A stretch of 43,045 bases of DNA from Pseudonocardia sp. SCN 73-27 (GTDB taxonomy: Bacteria > Actinomycetota > Actinomycetes > Mycobacteriales > Pseudonocardiaceae). Positions 8,262 to 16,425 of the stretch are shown here, piece after piece. The stretch lies in assembly GCA_001725415.1 (NCBI GenBank), contig MEGH01000037.1, positions 1 through 43,045 of the forward strand, given 5' to 3'. The translations under genes were made by a program, and so were the position numbers. The notes below the pieces were generated by a model. The model had not been told where the DNA came from. It saw only the letters and a program-made list of their open reading frames with translations, and did no database searches. Each line of letters begins with the position of its first letter. The stretch's first letter is position 1.

Positions 8262-8900
8262 ATGTACCGAGGACGACAACCATTGCGCGCCGACACGCCG
8301 GATCCCGGCACCGGCGCCGACGACGACAGCCGGATCGACCGACTGGTGGGCCCAGCCCAGGCCGGTGACGCCGCGGCCCTGTCCGAGCTCATGGAGCTGG
8401 TCCGCCCGCTGGTGGTGCGCTACTGCTCCACCCGCGTGCGGGGCTCGACCATCTCTCCCGAGGACGTCGCGCAGGAAGTGTGCGTGGCACTGCTGAAGTC
8501 CCTGCCCCGCTACCGCAGCCGCGGCCGCCCGTTCCTCGCTTTCGTGCACTCGGTGGCCGGCCATCGCCTCGCCAATGCGTTCACCTCGGCAGCACGGCGA
8601 CACGAGTTCGCGATCGCCGAGCTTCCAGCGGACTCGATCCGGTCCGACCCCCGGGAACAACCCGAACAGCACCTCCTGGACGAATTGATGGCGGGAGAGG
8701 TCGGCCTACTGCTGCGTCGACTCCCCGCCGAACGTCGGGACATCCTGGTGCTCCGCATCGCATGGGGCCTGTCGGTGCGCGACACCGCTGCGGTGCTCGG
8801 TCTCGCGCCCGAACGCGTGCGGCTGCTCCAGCACCGTGCCCTCAACTCGCTGCGGCACTCGCTGTCCGACACCCGCCGAGGTCGAAGGGGGCGGCGATGA
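8262..8900 (+). CDS. ECF-type RNA polymerase sigma factor, SigD/ShbA-like
   Basis: The product has 212 residues. Sigma region 2 lies at about 38-105 and includes the ISPEDVAQEVCVALLKSLPRYR helix and a basic segment. Sigma region 4 lies at about 140-200, with LPAERRDILVLRIAWGLSVRDTAAVLG and ERVRLLQHRALNSLR as the helix-turn-helix. The match is best to the SigD/ShbA group, whose partner is an RsdA-type anti-sigma factor, and exactly such a gene follows with an ATGA overlap. The start is uncertain: ATG at 8262 is listed, but TTG at 8283 has a GAGGA sequence at a good distance. It should direct transcription of its own operon and distant targets when the anti-sigma factor is removed. Confidence 0.88.
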   Translation: MYRGRQPLRADTPDPGTGADDDSRIDRLVGPAQAGDAAALSELMELVRPLVVRYCSTRVRGSTISPEDVAQEVCVALLKSLPRYRSRGRPFLAFVHSVAGHRLANAFTSAARRHEFAIAELPADSIRSDPREQPEQHLLDELMAGEVGLLLRRLPAERRDILVLRIAWGLSVRDTAAVLGLAPERVRLLQHRALNSLRHSLSDTRRGRRGRR

Positions 8901-10054
8901 GCCGACGTGAGCCGTTCGACCTGTGCGCGGTCCTCGCCGACGACGCACTGCTCGACGCACTGGGCCCGCGGGCGGAGAGCGATGCCCGCATCCGTGCCCG
9001 GTTCGGCGACGACGTGCTGGTCGAGACCTTGCTCCTGTATCGGGGACGACAACTGGCGCCGACCCCCCGCATCCGAGTGACGAGACGGTTCCGGCCCAGA
9101 GCGACCGTGGTCGCGGCGGCCCTGATCGCCGTCGTGTTCGGGCTCGGGAGCGGCCTGGACGCGGGGATCGGCCCGCCGGGTCCGCCGACGGGGCCTGCCG
9201 CCCACACGGTCGACAGGTATCTCAAGCTCGCCGCCGCGAACCTCGCGTCGGGCGACCACGCCTCCGCGCGAGTCGACGTGGTCCGCGCCGGCCGGCTGCT
9301 CGGCGCGGTCCGCGCCGCGGACGCCCGGAGCGAGCTGGAGGCACGGTGGGTCGCGATCGACCGGGCCGTGCGCGACACGACCGCGCCGCTCGTGTCCCGG
9401 TCCGACCGGGTACCGGAGAACCGCGAGCCGGCGACCGGCGCCGCCCACTCCACGAGCTCGAACTCCCCGCCGCACCAGGAGCGGCAGGATCGGGCGGCCA
9501 CCTCGTCCGTCCCGGTTCCTCCGCACCGGCAGGTGCCGGTGGGCACCGACCGGCACGCCGCACTCGACCCGCCGCACGACCCGCCGGCCGCGGACGGTGC
9601 GACCGCGCGCACGACACAGCGGTCCGCCGAGGACCGGCGCTCCCAGGACGAGGCCGGCAGGCCCCCGCCTGCACACGAGGGGCGCACACCCACCACGCCC
9701 CTGCCGGTGAAGGCCCGGACCCACTCCGACGACCCGTGGCACGTCGCCGGACAGCCTCCGACATCCCGGCCCACCGCACCGCCGGACGGCCGGTCGTCGA
9801 CCCGGGACGCGTCGTCGTCCTGGGACCGGACCCCGCCGGCACGCCACCGGGCCGACTCGAACGGGCTCGCCCCACACCCGAGGACGTGGCCGGACGTCGG
9901 ACGGCCGGGGCTCGCCGGGCTGCTCCGTTCGGGTGGCCTTCGGCCTGGTCCGCAACGCGGGCACCACCTGCGCGGCTATGGGGGGGCACCCCGCGAGGGT
10001 GCGCAGGAACGGAACGTCCCGGGGTGGCGACGGATCGCCCCCCGGTTCGAATAG
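8897..10054 (+). CDS. RsdA-like membrane anti-sigma factor
   Basis: The product has 385 residues. The N-terminal cytoplasmic part has FDLCAVLADDALLDALG, the typical sigma-D-binding helix of RsdA proteins. A single membrane segment lies at about 71-93 (TVVAAALIAVVFGLGSGL). The remaining 290 residues are an extracytoplasmic, Pro/Thr/Arg/His-rich low-complexity tail with a short helical region (about 110-160). RsdA in mycobacteria is degraded by regulated proteolysis to free SigD, and the same logic is likely here. Its ATG overlaps the sigma stop codon by four bases (ATGA), so translation is coupled. The tail is longer and more disordered than in RsdA of M. tuberculosis, which I recall as somewhat over 300 residues. 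Confidence 0.82.
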   Translation: MSRREPFDLCAVLADDALLDALGPRAESDARIRARFGDDVLVETLLLYRGRQLAPTPRIRVTRRFRPRATVVAAALIAVVFGLGSGLDAGIGPPGPPTGPAAHTVDRYLKLAAANLASGDHASARVDVVRAGRLLGAVRAADARSELEARWVAIDRAVRDTTAPLVSRSDRVPENREPATGAAHSTSSNSPPHQERQDRAATSSVPVPPHRQVPVGTDRHAALDPPHDPPAADGATARTTQRSAEDRRSQDEAGRPPPAHEGRTPTTPLPVKARTHSDDPWHVAGQPPTSRPTAPPDGRSSTRDASSSWDRTPPARHRADSNGLAPHPRTWPDVGRPGLAGLLRSGGLRPGPQRGHHLRGYGGAPREGAQERNVPGWRRIAPRFE

Positions 10055-10067
10055 GAGGGGAAAACGG

Positions 10068-10223
10068 ATGAGCAACCACGACTGGGGCAATTGGCATCGT
10101 CGTCACAGGCACGACAACCACTGGGGCAAGTGGGGGGACGACGACTGCAAGGACAAGCACGACCGGCACCGCCACGACCACAAGGACCACGACGACCACA
10201 AGAAGTGGGGTAGCTGCAGGTAG
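10068..10223 (+). CDS. 51-residue His/Asp/Trp-rich small protein
   Basis: The ATG is preceded by a near-perfect Shine-Dalgarno (AGGAGGGG, then 7 bases), and starts only 13 bases after the anti-sigma stop codon. The 51 residues hold 11 His, 11 Asp, 6 Lys, 6 Arg, 5 Trp and 2 Cys (Cys27 and Cys50). Almost no hydrophobic residue except Trp is present. There is no signal peptide or membrane helix. The repeated His-Asp and His-x-His spacing suggests metal binding (Zn, Ni, Cu) or a polyampholyte stress protein. I know no family for it. The strong ribosome-binding site is the main proof that it is a gene. It ends just before a hairpin, so it is the last gene of the sigma-factor operon or the first before the exporter genes. 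Confidence 0.7.
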   Translation: MSNHDWGNWHRRHRHDNHWGKWGDDDCKDKHDRHRHDHKDHDDHKKWGSCR

Positions 10224-10235
10224 TCGTGGGCGTAG

Positions 10236-10275
10236 GACGGGCCGGTGGTCGCAGTGTCGCGGCCACCGGCCCGTC
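10236..10275 (+). terminator. strong GC hairpin between small-protein gene and ABC exporter gene
   Basis: A perfect 13-bp stem (10236-10248 with 10263-10275) is extended inward by one T-G wobble and three more pairs, leaving a 6-base loop at 10253-10258. It begins 13 bases after the small-protein stop codon. No T-run follows, as is usual in high-GC actinobacteria. It should end or attenuate the sigma operon transcript. The stem also covers an upstream in-frame GTG at 10245, which argues for the downstream start of the exporter gene. Confidence 0.7.
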
Positions 10276-10292
10276 GGCACCGAGGGGGGAAG

Positions 10293-12173
10293 GTGCGCGA
10301 GGTCCTCAGGTCTCTGCTCGGTCGTGGGTCCTTCGACCAGGACGGCGTGGTCGACGCCGCGCCCGCCCTCCGGATCCGCGAGATATTCCGCCGGTTCGCC
10401 GGCGACGCGCGGCCGTATCGCGGTCGCGCAGCGTTCGTCCTGGTGCTCGTCTGCGTGCTCCCGGTACTGGACGCCGCGATCGTCTGGATGTTCAAGCTCG
10501 TCGTCGACGACGTCCTGGTCCCGCAGAACGTCGCCGCGTTCCCACCGCTCGCGCTCGGCTACGTCGGGCTGACCCTCGCCGCCGGCCTGCTGGGGCTGTG
10601 GTCGACCTACCTCACCGCGTGGATCGGGGAGCACTTCCTGCACCGTCTCCGCACCCGCGTCTTCGCCCACGTGCAGACGCTGTCGCTCGACTTCTTCGAC
10701 CGGCGCAGGCTCGGCGACACGCTCAGCAGGCTCACCAGCGACGTCAGCCAGATCGAGGGGCTCGTGCTCTCGGGCGTGATCAGGCTGGTCTCGACGCTGG
10801 TGACGATCGGGGTGTTCGCCGGCGTCCTCGTCTACCTCAGCTGGAAGCTCGCGCTCGTCTCGCTGGCGACGATCCCCCTGTTCTGGCTGGTCGCGCGCCT
10901 GTTCTCGAGGCACATCCGCACCGCCTCGCGGCACGTGCGCCGCTGGTCGGGCGGGATCAGCGCGGTCACCGAGGAGAGCCTCGGGAACGCGATGCTCATC
11001 CAGGCCTACGGTGGCGAATCGGCCGAGGTCCGCCGCTTCGAGACCGAGTCCCGCGGTGCGATCGAGGCCGTGCTGCACGCGACCAGGCTCCAGGCGCTGT
11101 TCGGTCCGTCGGTCGAGCTCGTCGAGGTCGTCGGGGTCATGGCGATCCTCGGGGTCGGCATCTGGCAGCTGAGCGCGGGCGCCCTGACGCTGGGTGGCCT
11201 TCTCGCGTTCCTCGTCTACCTCTCGCAGCTGCTGTCCCCGGTCCGCGGGCTGGGTGCCTTCTCCAACTCCGTGTACGCGGCCGCCGCGTCCGCGGAACGG
11301 ATCGTGGAGCTGCTCGACCAACGCACCAGTGTGCCCGCGCCGTCGGACCCGGTACCGATCAGGACACCCGGAACAGGACCCTCGCCCCTTCCCCTGGTGC
11401 ACGGCGCGATCCGGCTCGACACCGTCCGGTTCCGCTATCCGGACAAGGACGTCGACGTCCTCGACGGACTGGATGCCGAGATCGCAGCGGGGACCACGAC
11501 GGCACTCGTCGGAGCGAGCGGTGCCGGGAAGACGACCCTGGTGAAGCTGCTGCTGCGGTTCTACGACCCCACCGGCGGCACCATCACCCTCGACGGCCAC
11601 GACCTGCGTGACCTCGACCCCGAGCAGTTGCGCGCCAACATGGCCGTCGTCCTCCAGGAGACGCTCCTGCTGGACGGCACCATCGCGGAGAACATCCTCG
11701 CGGGCCGCCCCGGCGCGAGTCGCGACGACGTCGAGCGCGCCGCCCGCGCCGCCGACCTCACCGACGTCGTCGCCGCGCTGCCCGACGGCCTCGACACGCG
11801 CGTGGGCCAGCGCGGCCGGCTGCTCTCCGGAGGGCAACGACAGCGCGTCGCCATCGCCCGCGCCATGGTCCGGGACGCCCCCGTCCTGCTCCTCGACGAG
11901 CCCACCACGAGCCTCGACGCCGCCTCCACGGACAGGGTGCTCGGACCGATGCGGCGTCTCATGGCGGGCCGGACCTCACTCGTCATCTCGCACAACCTGC
12001 TCACCGTCACCGACGCCGACCGGATCCTCTACCTCGAGGGCGGTCGGGTGAGCGAGGACGGTACCCATGCCGAGCTGCTCGCCTCGGGCCGGCGCTACGC
12101 CCAGCTCTACCGGCTGCACCAGCACGAACCCGACGACCTGACGGTTCGCCGACGGAAGAGGGCCGCACGATGA
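10293..12173 (+). CDS. ABC exporter, fused permease and ATPase
   Basis: The product has 626 residues. The N-terminal half is a six-helix exporter (type IV) membrane domain, about 50-340. The C-terminal nucleotide-binding domain has Walker A GASGAGKTT (about 408), the signature LSGGQ (about 511), Walker B VLLLDEPTTSLD (about 528) and the switch His in VISHN. It works as a homodimer or heterodimer and pumps a lipid, peptide or drug outward; the substrate cannot be read from sequence. No C39 peptidase domain is present. GTG at 10293 is chosen because GAGGGGGGA lies just before it. The stop codon overlaps the next gene (ATGA), so exporter and monooxygenase are made together. Confidence 0.93.
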   Translation: MREVLRSLLGRGSFDQDGVVDAAPALRIREIFRRFAGDARPYRGRAAFVLVLVCVLPVLDAAIVWMFKLVVDDVLVPQNVAAFPPLALGYVGLTLAAGLLGLWSTYLTAWIGEHFLHRLRTRVFAHVQTLSLDFFDRRRLGDTLSRLTSDVSQIEGLVLSGVIRLVSTLVTIGVFAGVLVYLSWKLALVSLATIPLFWLVARLFSRHIRTASRHVRRWSGGISAVTEESLGNAMLIQAYGGESAEVRRFETESRGAIEAVLHATRLQALFGPSVELVEVVGVMAILGVGIWQLSAGALTLGGLLAFLVYLSQLLSPVRGLGAFSNSVYAAAASAERIVELLDQRTSVPAPSDPVPIRTPGTGPSPLPLVHGAIRLDTVRFRYPDKDVDVLDGLDAEIAAGTTTALVGASGAGKTTLVKLLLRFYDPTGGTITLDGHDLRDLDPEQLRANMAVVLQETLLLDGTIAENILAGRPGASRDDVERAARAADLTDVVAALPDGLDTRVGQRGRLLSGGQRQRVAIARAMVRDAPVLLLDEPTTSLDAASTDRVLGPMRRLMAGRTSLVISHNLLTVTDADRILYLEGGRVSEDGTHAELLASGRRYAQLYRLHQHEPDDLTVRRRKRAAR

Positions 12174-13393
12174 GGATCGTCTGCGTGGGCGGTGGGCCCG
12201 CAGCGCTCTACTTCGCGATCTGCGCCAAGCGCGACGACGCCGGTCACGACATCACCGTGCGCGAGCAGGACCCACCCGGCGCCACCTACGGATGGGGGGT
12301 CGTGTGCCACGACCGGCTGCTCGACATGCTCTATTACACCGACCGGGAGTCCGCGCAGGAGATCCGGCAGCGCTCGACGCTCTGGCAGGAGCAGGAGGTT
12401 CACCTGCCCGGCTCGCGACCGGGGTATCTGCCGGGCTACGGATTCAGCGTGCCGCGCACCGGTCTGCTCGACGCGCTCCGGACGCGCGCCGACGCGCTCG
12501 GCGTCCGGGTCACGCAGGACGATCCGGTTCCTGCCGGGGCCCTGCACGACAACACCTTCGCCGGTGCCGACCTCGTCGTCGTCGCCGATGGGGCCCGCAG
12601 CAGGCTGCGGGACCACGACCCGTCGCGCTACGGCACGACCGTGACCACCGGTCGCAACCCGTACATCTGGCTGGGCACCCGGAAGCAGTTCGCGGCCTTC
12701 ACCTTCGCGTTCGAGCACACGACCGCGGGATGGATCTGGTGCTACGGCTACCCCACCAGTGACGGCGTGAGCACCTTCATCGTCGAGTGCACGCCGGAGA
12801 CCTTCACCGGTCTGGGCCTCGACGTGCTCCCCCACGCCGACGGGATCGCCGTCCTGCAGAGGATCTTCGCCGACGTCCTCGGCGGAGCGCCGCTGCTGAG
12901 CAACTCACGCGGACGAGCGGCCCGCTGGCAGCGCTTCCTCGAGGTGCGCAACACGACCTGGGTCGCCGACAACACCGTGCTCCTGGGGGATGCCGCCCAC
13001 ACCACGCACTTCACCATGGGGCAGGGCACGAGCCTGGCGATGACGGACGCCCTGATGCTCGCCTCCGCGATCGCGGAACACCCGACGATCGGGTCCGCCC
13101 TCGGCTGGTTCGACGACAGAGGTCGGGAAGCGCTGGCGAACACGCAGGCAGGTGCACGGACGGGCGCGGCCTGGTTCGAGCGCGTCGATCACTATCTGGA
13201 CCGCGACCCGATGGAGTTCGCGTATGCCCTCGCCCACCGCCACGGTGACCAGCCCCCGTGGCGCTTCCAGCTGCACCGGGCCACGCAGCTCGCCGCGTTC
13301 CGGCGACCCCGCAGGGCCCTCCACACCGGTCGCAGGCAGTGGCGGGCACTCCGCCGGGGCGAAGCCGTGCCGGCCCGTCGGCCCCGGGTGTAG
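12170..13393 (+). CDS. FAD-dependent monooxygenase, salicylyl-CoA/anthraniloyl-CoA hydroxylase type
   Basis: The product has 407 residues. An N-terminal FAD-binding strand-turn-helix is visible (MRIVCVGGGPAALYFAI), with GATYGWGVVCHD close to the same region of salicylyl-CoA 5-hydroxylase and the first domain of anthraniloyl-CoA monooxygenase. The second FAD motif, LLGDAAHTTHFTMGQG, is at about 269-284 and is intact. The C-terminus is basic. This is a single-component, group A flavin hydroxylase; the fused old-yellow-enzyme domain of anthraniloyl-CoA monooxygenase is missing. Coupling to an ABC exporter suggests that it modifies an exported small molecule or peptide rather than feeding central catabolism. 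That is an inference. The substrate is unknown. Confidence 0.88.
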   Translation: MRIVCVGGGPAALYFAICAKRDDAGHDITVREQDPPGATYGWGVVCHDRLLDMLYYTDRESAQEIRQRSTLWQEQEVHLPGSRPGYLPGYGFSVPRTGLLDALRTRADALGVRVTQDDPVPAGALHDNTFAGADLVVVADGARSRLRDHDPSRYGTTVTTGRNPYIWLGTRKQFAAFTFAFEHTTAGWIWCYGYPTSDGVSTFIVECTPETFTGLGLDVLPHADGIAVLQRIFADVLGGAPLLSNSRGRAARWQRFLEVRNTTWVADNTVLLGDAAHTTHFTMGQGTSLAMTDALMLASAIAEHPTIGSALGWFDDRGREALANTQAGARTGAAWFERVDHYLDRDPMEFAYALAHRHGDQPPWRFQLHRATQLAAFRRPRRALHTGRRQWRALRRGEAVPARRPRV

Positions 13394-13406
13394 ACGCTCC
13401 CGGGGC
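13381..13406 (+). terminator. hairpin at the end of the monooxygenase gene
   Basis: GCCCCGGG (13381-13388) pairs with CCCGGGGC (13399-13406) around a 10-base loop that contains the stop codon. It probably terminates the exporter-monooxygenase transcript. No T-run follows. Confidence 0.45.
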
Positions 13407-13492
13407 TACCGGCGGAACCGTGCCGAGGGCCACTCATCGGCGGTATCCGGGGGACCCGCTCGCTCGCGGTTCTCGAAGAGCAGAAACGTCGT

Positions 13493-14107
13493 TCAGGTGC
13501 CCGCACCGATGGGGACCCCCGCGGCGATCGTGCATCGCGTGGTCCCGATCACCGACTCCGCGGTCCGGATGGCCAGGCTGCGATCCGGTACGTCGGCGGC
13601 CTGGTCCGATGTCAGTACGACGTCCCCGTCGGACACCCGCACCGCCCACCTGTCGCCGAAGCGGAGGACGAGCCGACGACGTACGTCGGCCTCGATGTCG
13701 CCGTCGGGCCGTGCGAGGGCGTGGACGAGGTCCCGCCAGGTCACGACGCCGGCGACGGTGCCGTGGTCGACGACCGGGATCGAACGCACGCCTGCCTCGC
13801 GCATCACGACGAGCAGGTCGCCCGCGTCGTCGCCCGGGGAGGTCGTGAGGACGTCGCGGCGCACGACATCGCCGACGAGCTTGCCGAACGTCCGCGGTCG
13901 ACGGTCGGCGACGGGCAGGCGCGGGTCGGGCGGAAGGCGGTCGGCGAGCACGTCCGCCTCGTCGACGACCCCGGCGAGCCGACCCCCGGCGTCCACGACC
14001 GGGAGCATGGTGAAGCCGCGCTCGTCGAGCAGCTGGGACGCCTCCTTCACGCTTGCGCCGCATCCGACCACGACGGCCGGCGCCGACATCACCTCGCGGA
14101 CACGCAT
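13493..14107 (-). CDS. CBS-domain protein with BON-like C-terminus
   Basis: The product has 204 residues: two CBS motifs in tandem (about 8-60 and 75-130), then a C-terminal segment (about 132-200). The tail resembles a BON domain in layout, since it contains a helix (GDIEADVRRRLV), a WAVRVSDGDVVLTSDQA strand pair and a final strand with TRC. CBS pairs bind adenosyl ligands such as AMP, ATP or NAD and act as energy sensors. CBS-only proteins are common DosR-regulon members (hypoxic response protein 1 type), which fits the left half of the window. A very strong GGAGGAGG lies 5 bases before the ATG. The gene converges on the monooxygenase gene. Confidence 0.87.
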   Translation of the reverse strand: MRVREVMSAPAVVVGCGASVKEASQLLDERGFTMLPVVDAGGRLAGVVDEADVLADRLPPDPRLPVADRRPRTFGKLVGDVVRRDVLTTSPGDDAGDLLVVMREAGVRSIPVVDHGTVAGVVTWRDLVHALARPDGDIEADVRRRLVLRFGDRWAVRVSDGDVVLTSDQAADVPDRSLAIRTAESVIGTTRCTIAAGVPIGAGT

Positions 14108-14505
14108 GACTCCTCCTCCGTGCACCGGGCCGGCGTTCCGGCCCCCGGGATCGACGCTAGGACGGCGGGTACGTCTCCCGATGCCGACGAAGGACCCGGA
14201 GGTGCGGGACCTCCCGCCCGTCCCGTCACACCCGCCCGGGTGGTCGGGCCCGGCGGCGGGATCGGCCGCCACCGCGGGCGTGCCGCCTCGGCGGCTTCCG
14301 GCAGGACGGTGCCGGGTCGGACCGCAACCGGGTGAGGGTCTGCCCGCCCGGCGTCGACGGTGCCCGAATCGGTGCACACGTCACAGCCGTCCCGGGCCGT
14401 TCGGCCCTGCCTGCACCAGCGTGCGCAGCGAATCATCACCAGCGCCGGTCAGCGTGACCACACCGCGCCGGCACAGCCCGTCGCTGGGGAGCGGACGGGT
14501 CGAAG
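14108..14505. other. intergenic region upstream of the CBS-protein gene
   Basis: No protein-like frame was found. It contains the CBS gene promoter. An inverted repeat CGGGAC (14205-14210) / GTCCCG (14220-14225) with a 9-base spacer lies about 100 bases upstream of the start codon and could be a regulator site, perhaps for the DosR-like factor. This is weak evidence in DNA of such high GC content. Confidence 0.3.
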
Positions 14506-14545
14506 GGTCGGGGTGGGCGCTCAAGGGGGAGCGCCCACCCCGACC
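14506..14545 (-). terminator. 17-bp perfect-stem terminator of the DUF4389 gene
   Basis: Bases 14506-14522 pair perfectly with 14529-14545 around the 6-base loop AAGGGG. It lies about 75 bp downstream of the stop of the leftward DUF4389 gene. There is no T-run, but the stem is very long and GC-rich. It would also insulate the CBS gene promoter from read-through. Confidence 0.75.
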
Positions 14546-14618
14546 ACTCATCGCACCACTCATCGCACCAGCAGGAGCTCGACGATCCAGGGCCCGGACG
14601 AGACACCCCAGACCCCCA

Positions 14619-16169
14619 TCATCGGGACACCTCCTGCGGCGTCCGACGACCGCTGCTCGCCGCGCCGACGACGACCGCCACGCCGACCACGAACAGGCCC
14701 AGCGCCGTCCACACGGCGGCGGTCGCGGCGAGCCCCAGCACCGGCAGCTGCGCCCCGAGCTGCACCCCGGCCGACACGGGTGCCGACCCGTCGGCGTTCA
14801 TGACGACGGCCGTCCAGTCACCGGGGACGGGCGTCCACGTCGCCGTGGTCGTCCCGGGTCCTGATGCCTGCGCCACCCAGAACGACTGCTCACCCGGAGG
14901 ACTGACCGCCGACCGACCCGCGATCTCGTCGACACGGCCGGTGACCCGCCGCCCGTCGACGGTTCCGGTGCGCCACACGCCCTGTGCCGCACCGGAAAGG
15001 TACTGGGAGACGTCGGTCGTGGGCCCCACGCCGACGAACACGTCGCCCCCGCCGTTCGACGTCGCCCGCAGCGCGACCTCGCCGACGACGCGGGCGACGG
15101 TCCCGGGCGCGGCCACGTCGATGCGCATCGAGTCCGTCCGCAGTGCGACCCCACCGGTCGTCGTGGTGCCGAGGTTCGTGGCGAGGAAGCCGCCGGCGTC
15201 GCGCGCCGCCCGGTCGGCGACGAGACCCGCGATACCACCGACGGCCAGCAGGACGGCGAGGCCCGTGATCAGCGAACCCACGACGAGAAGGAGCGACCGA
15301 CCGGCCGAAGGTGGCGGGACCGACCTGGCACGGATCGCGTGGCCCGCCCCGGCGGGTTCGCTGTCGGAAACCCGGACCAGAGGCACCGGTGGTGTCATGA
15401 CGACGGTCCGGCCGTGGGACTCGACCGACGGAGTCCGTCCGGCCCCGGTGTCGGGCCGAGGGTCGGGCACGGCGTCGGCGTCCGGCGCGTACTCCTCCAC
15501 CTCCGGCGCGACGCGCTCGTCGCCGCCCTGGTCCAGCCGGAAGGGCGGGTACGCGTCGGTCATGAGGGCGGCGTAGGCCACGACCCGCAGCACCCACCGG
15601 TTCATCCCCATGACCGCGTCGAAGATCCCGCCCGGGTAGCGCCCGGTGAACAGCAGCGCCACCAACGCGATCAGGACGAGCACCCCGATCAGCCCGATGC
15701 CGAACGCTGCCGTGGTCGCCGCGTTCCCGGTCAGCGTGGTGCGGCCGGCCCCGACCAGGAGCACGACGACGAGGTAGTGCGGTATGGCGAGCAACCACCA
15801 CTTGAACAGGGCTTTCGGGCGGGACAACCGTTCGGGGAACTCGATGTCGAGTCGCGCCGGGTGGTCGGGGTCGTCCCTCAGCGTGAAGGGCGGGTACCGG
15901 TCCGTCCCTGCGACCGCGTACCCGTAGAAGCCGACGCGCCACGTCCACCGCAGGACCCCGAGGTTGAACCCGAACAGCGCACGTGGGTACCGGCCCGTCA
16001 CGAGGATCGCCACGAGCGCGACGATCGACAGGACGACGAATGCGACCCAGAGCAGCGCGATCACGACGAGGTGAGGGATCAAGAGCAACCACTTGACGAG
16101 CCACAACCCCCGCGACAGGTGCGGATCGAGGCGACCACTGACGTGGACCGGCTGAGGAGTGTTCGACAT
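14619..16169 (-). CDS. DUF4389 tandem-repeat membrane protein with C-terminal extracytoplasmic domain
   Basis: The product has 516 residues. Two DUF4389 units lie in tandem (about 18-95 and 118-210). Each has a KW/W-rich helix ending in IPH, a long second helix, a TGRYP turn, and a YPPF motif near the end. A linker rich in acidic and Pro residues follows (about 210-285). Then come a membrane helix (about 290-315), an outer beta-rich domain and a last membrane helix (about 475-500) with a basic tail. DUF4389 proteins are widespread in actinobacteria and their function is unknown; the outer domain may sense or bind something at the cell surface. No clear ribosome-binding site precedes the ATG. 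The upstream 237-bp divergent region is shared with the SCO gene. Confidence 0.85.
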   Translation of the reverse strand: MSNTPQPVHVSGRLDPHLSRGLWLVKWLLLIPHLVVIALLWVAFVVLSIVALVAILVTGRYPRALFGFNLGVLRWTWRVGFYGYAVAGTDRYPPFTLRDDPDHPARLDIEFPERLSRPKALFKWWLLAIPHYLVVVLLVGAGRTTLTGNAATTAAFGIGLIGVLVLIALVALLFTGRYPGGIFDAVMGMNRWVLRVVAYAALMTDAYPPFRLDQGGDERVAPEVEEYAPDADAVPDPRPDTGAGRTPSVESHGRTVVMTPPVPLVRVSDSEPAGAGHAIRARSVPPPSAGRSLLLVVGSLITGLAVLLAVGGIAGLVADRAARDAGGFLATNLGTTTTGGVALRTDSMRIDVAAPGTVARVVGEVALRATSNGGGDVFVGVGPTTDVSQYLSGAAQGVWRTGTVDGRRVTGRVDEIAGRSAVSPPGEQSFWVAQASGPGTTTATWTPVPGDWTAVVMNADGSAPVSAGVQLGAQLPVLGLAATAAVWTALGLFVVGVAVVVGAASSGRRTPQEVSR

Positions 16170-16371
16170 GCGCCAGAGGGTCGGGCCGGGCCCGGCGGCC
16201 CGACAGAGGCTCCGGCCTCACCCCAGACGGGACGGAAGGCCCCATGCGGGGCATCGTTGCGTGTTCCTCGGGCGCCCCACACCGGTTCCGGAATCGTCGA
16301 GGGCCGTGGGCAGGGACGGTTATCGTCGGCGGGCCATCGTGCGACACACGCAGCTCGGAGGGAGGACGCCG

Positions 16372-16425
16372 GTGTCCTGTGCGAGCCCGATCCGGACGGT
16401 CCCGACATGGGCGGTCACGCCGTGA
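16372..16425 (+). CDS. putative 17-codon leader peptide coupled to SCO gene
   Basis: A GTG at 16372 follows the best Shine-Dalgarno of the region (GGAGGGAGG, ending about 6 bases before it). It opens a 17-codon frame, MSCASPIRTVPTWAVTP. The stop codon TGA at 16423-16425 overlaps an in-frame GTG (16422) of the SCO gene as GTGA. The SCO starts have no comparable ribosome-binding site, so ribosomes probably reach them through this leader. A leader with one early Cys codon could sense Cys or metal supply, but that is speculation. It might instead be a remnant of a longer N-terminus lost by frameshift. Confidence 0.4.
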   Translation: MSCASPIRTVPTWAVTP

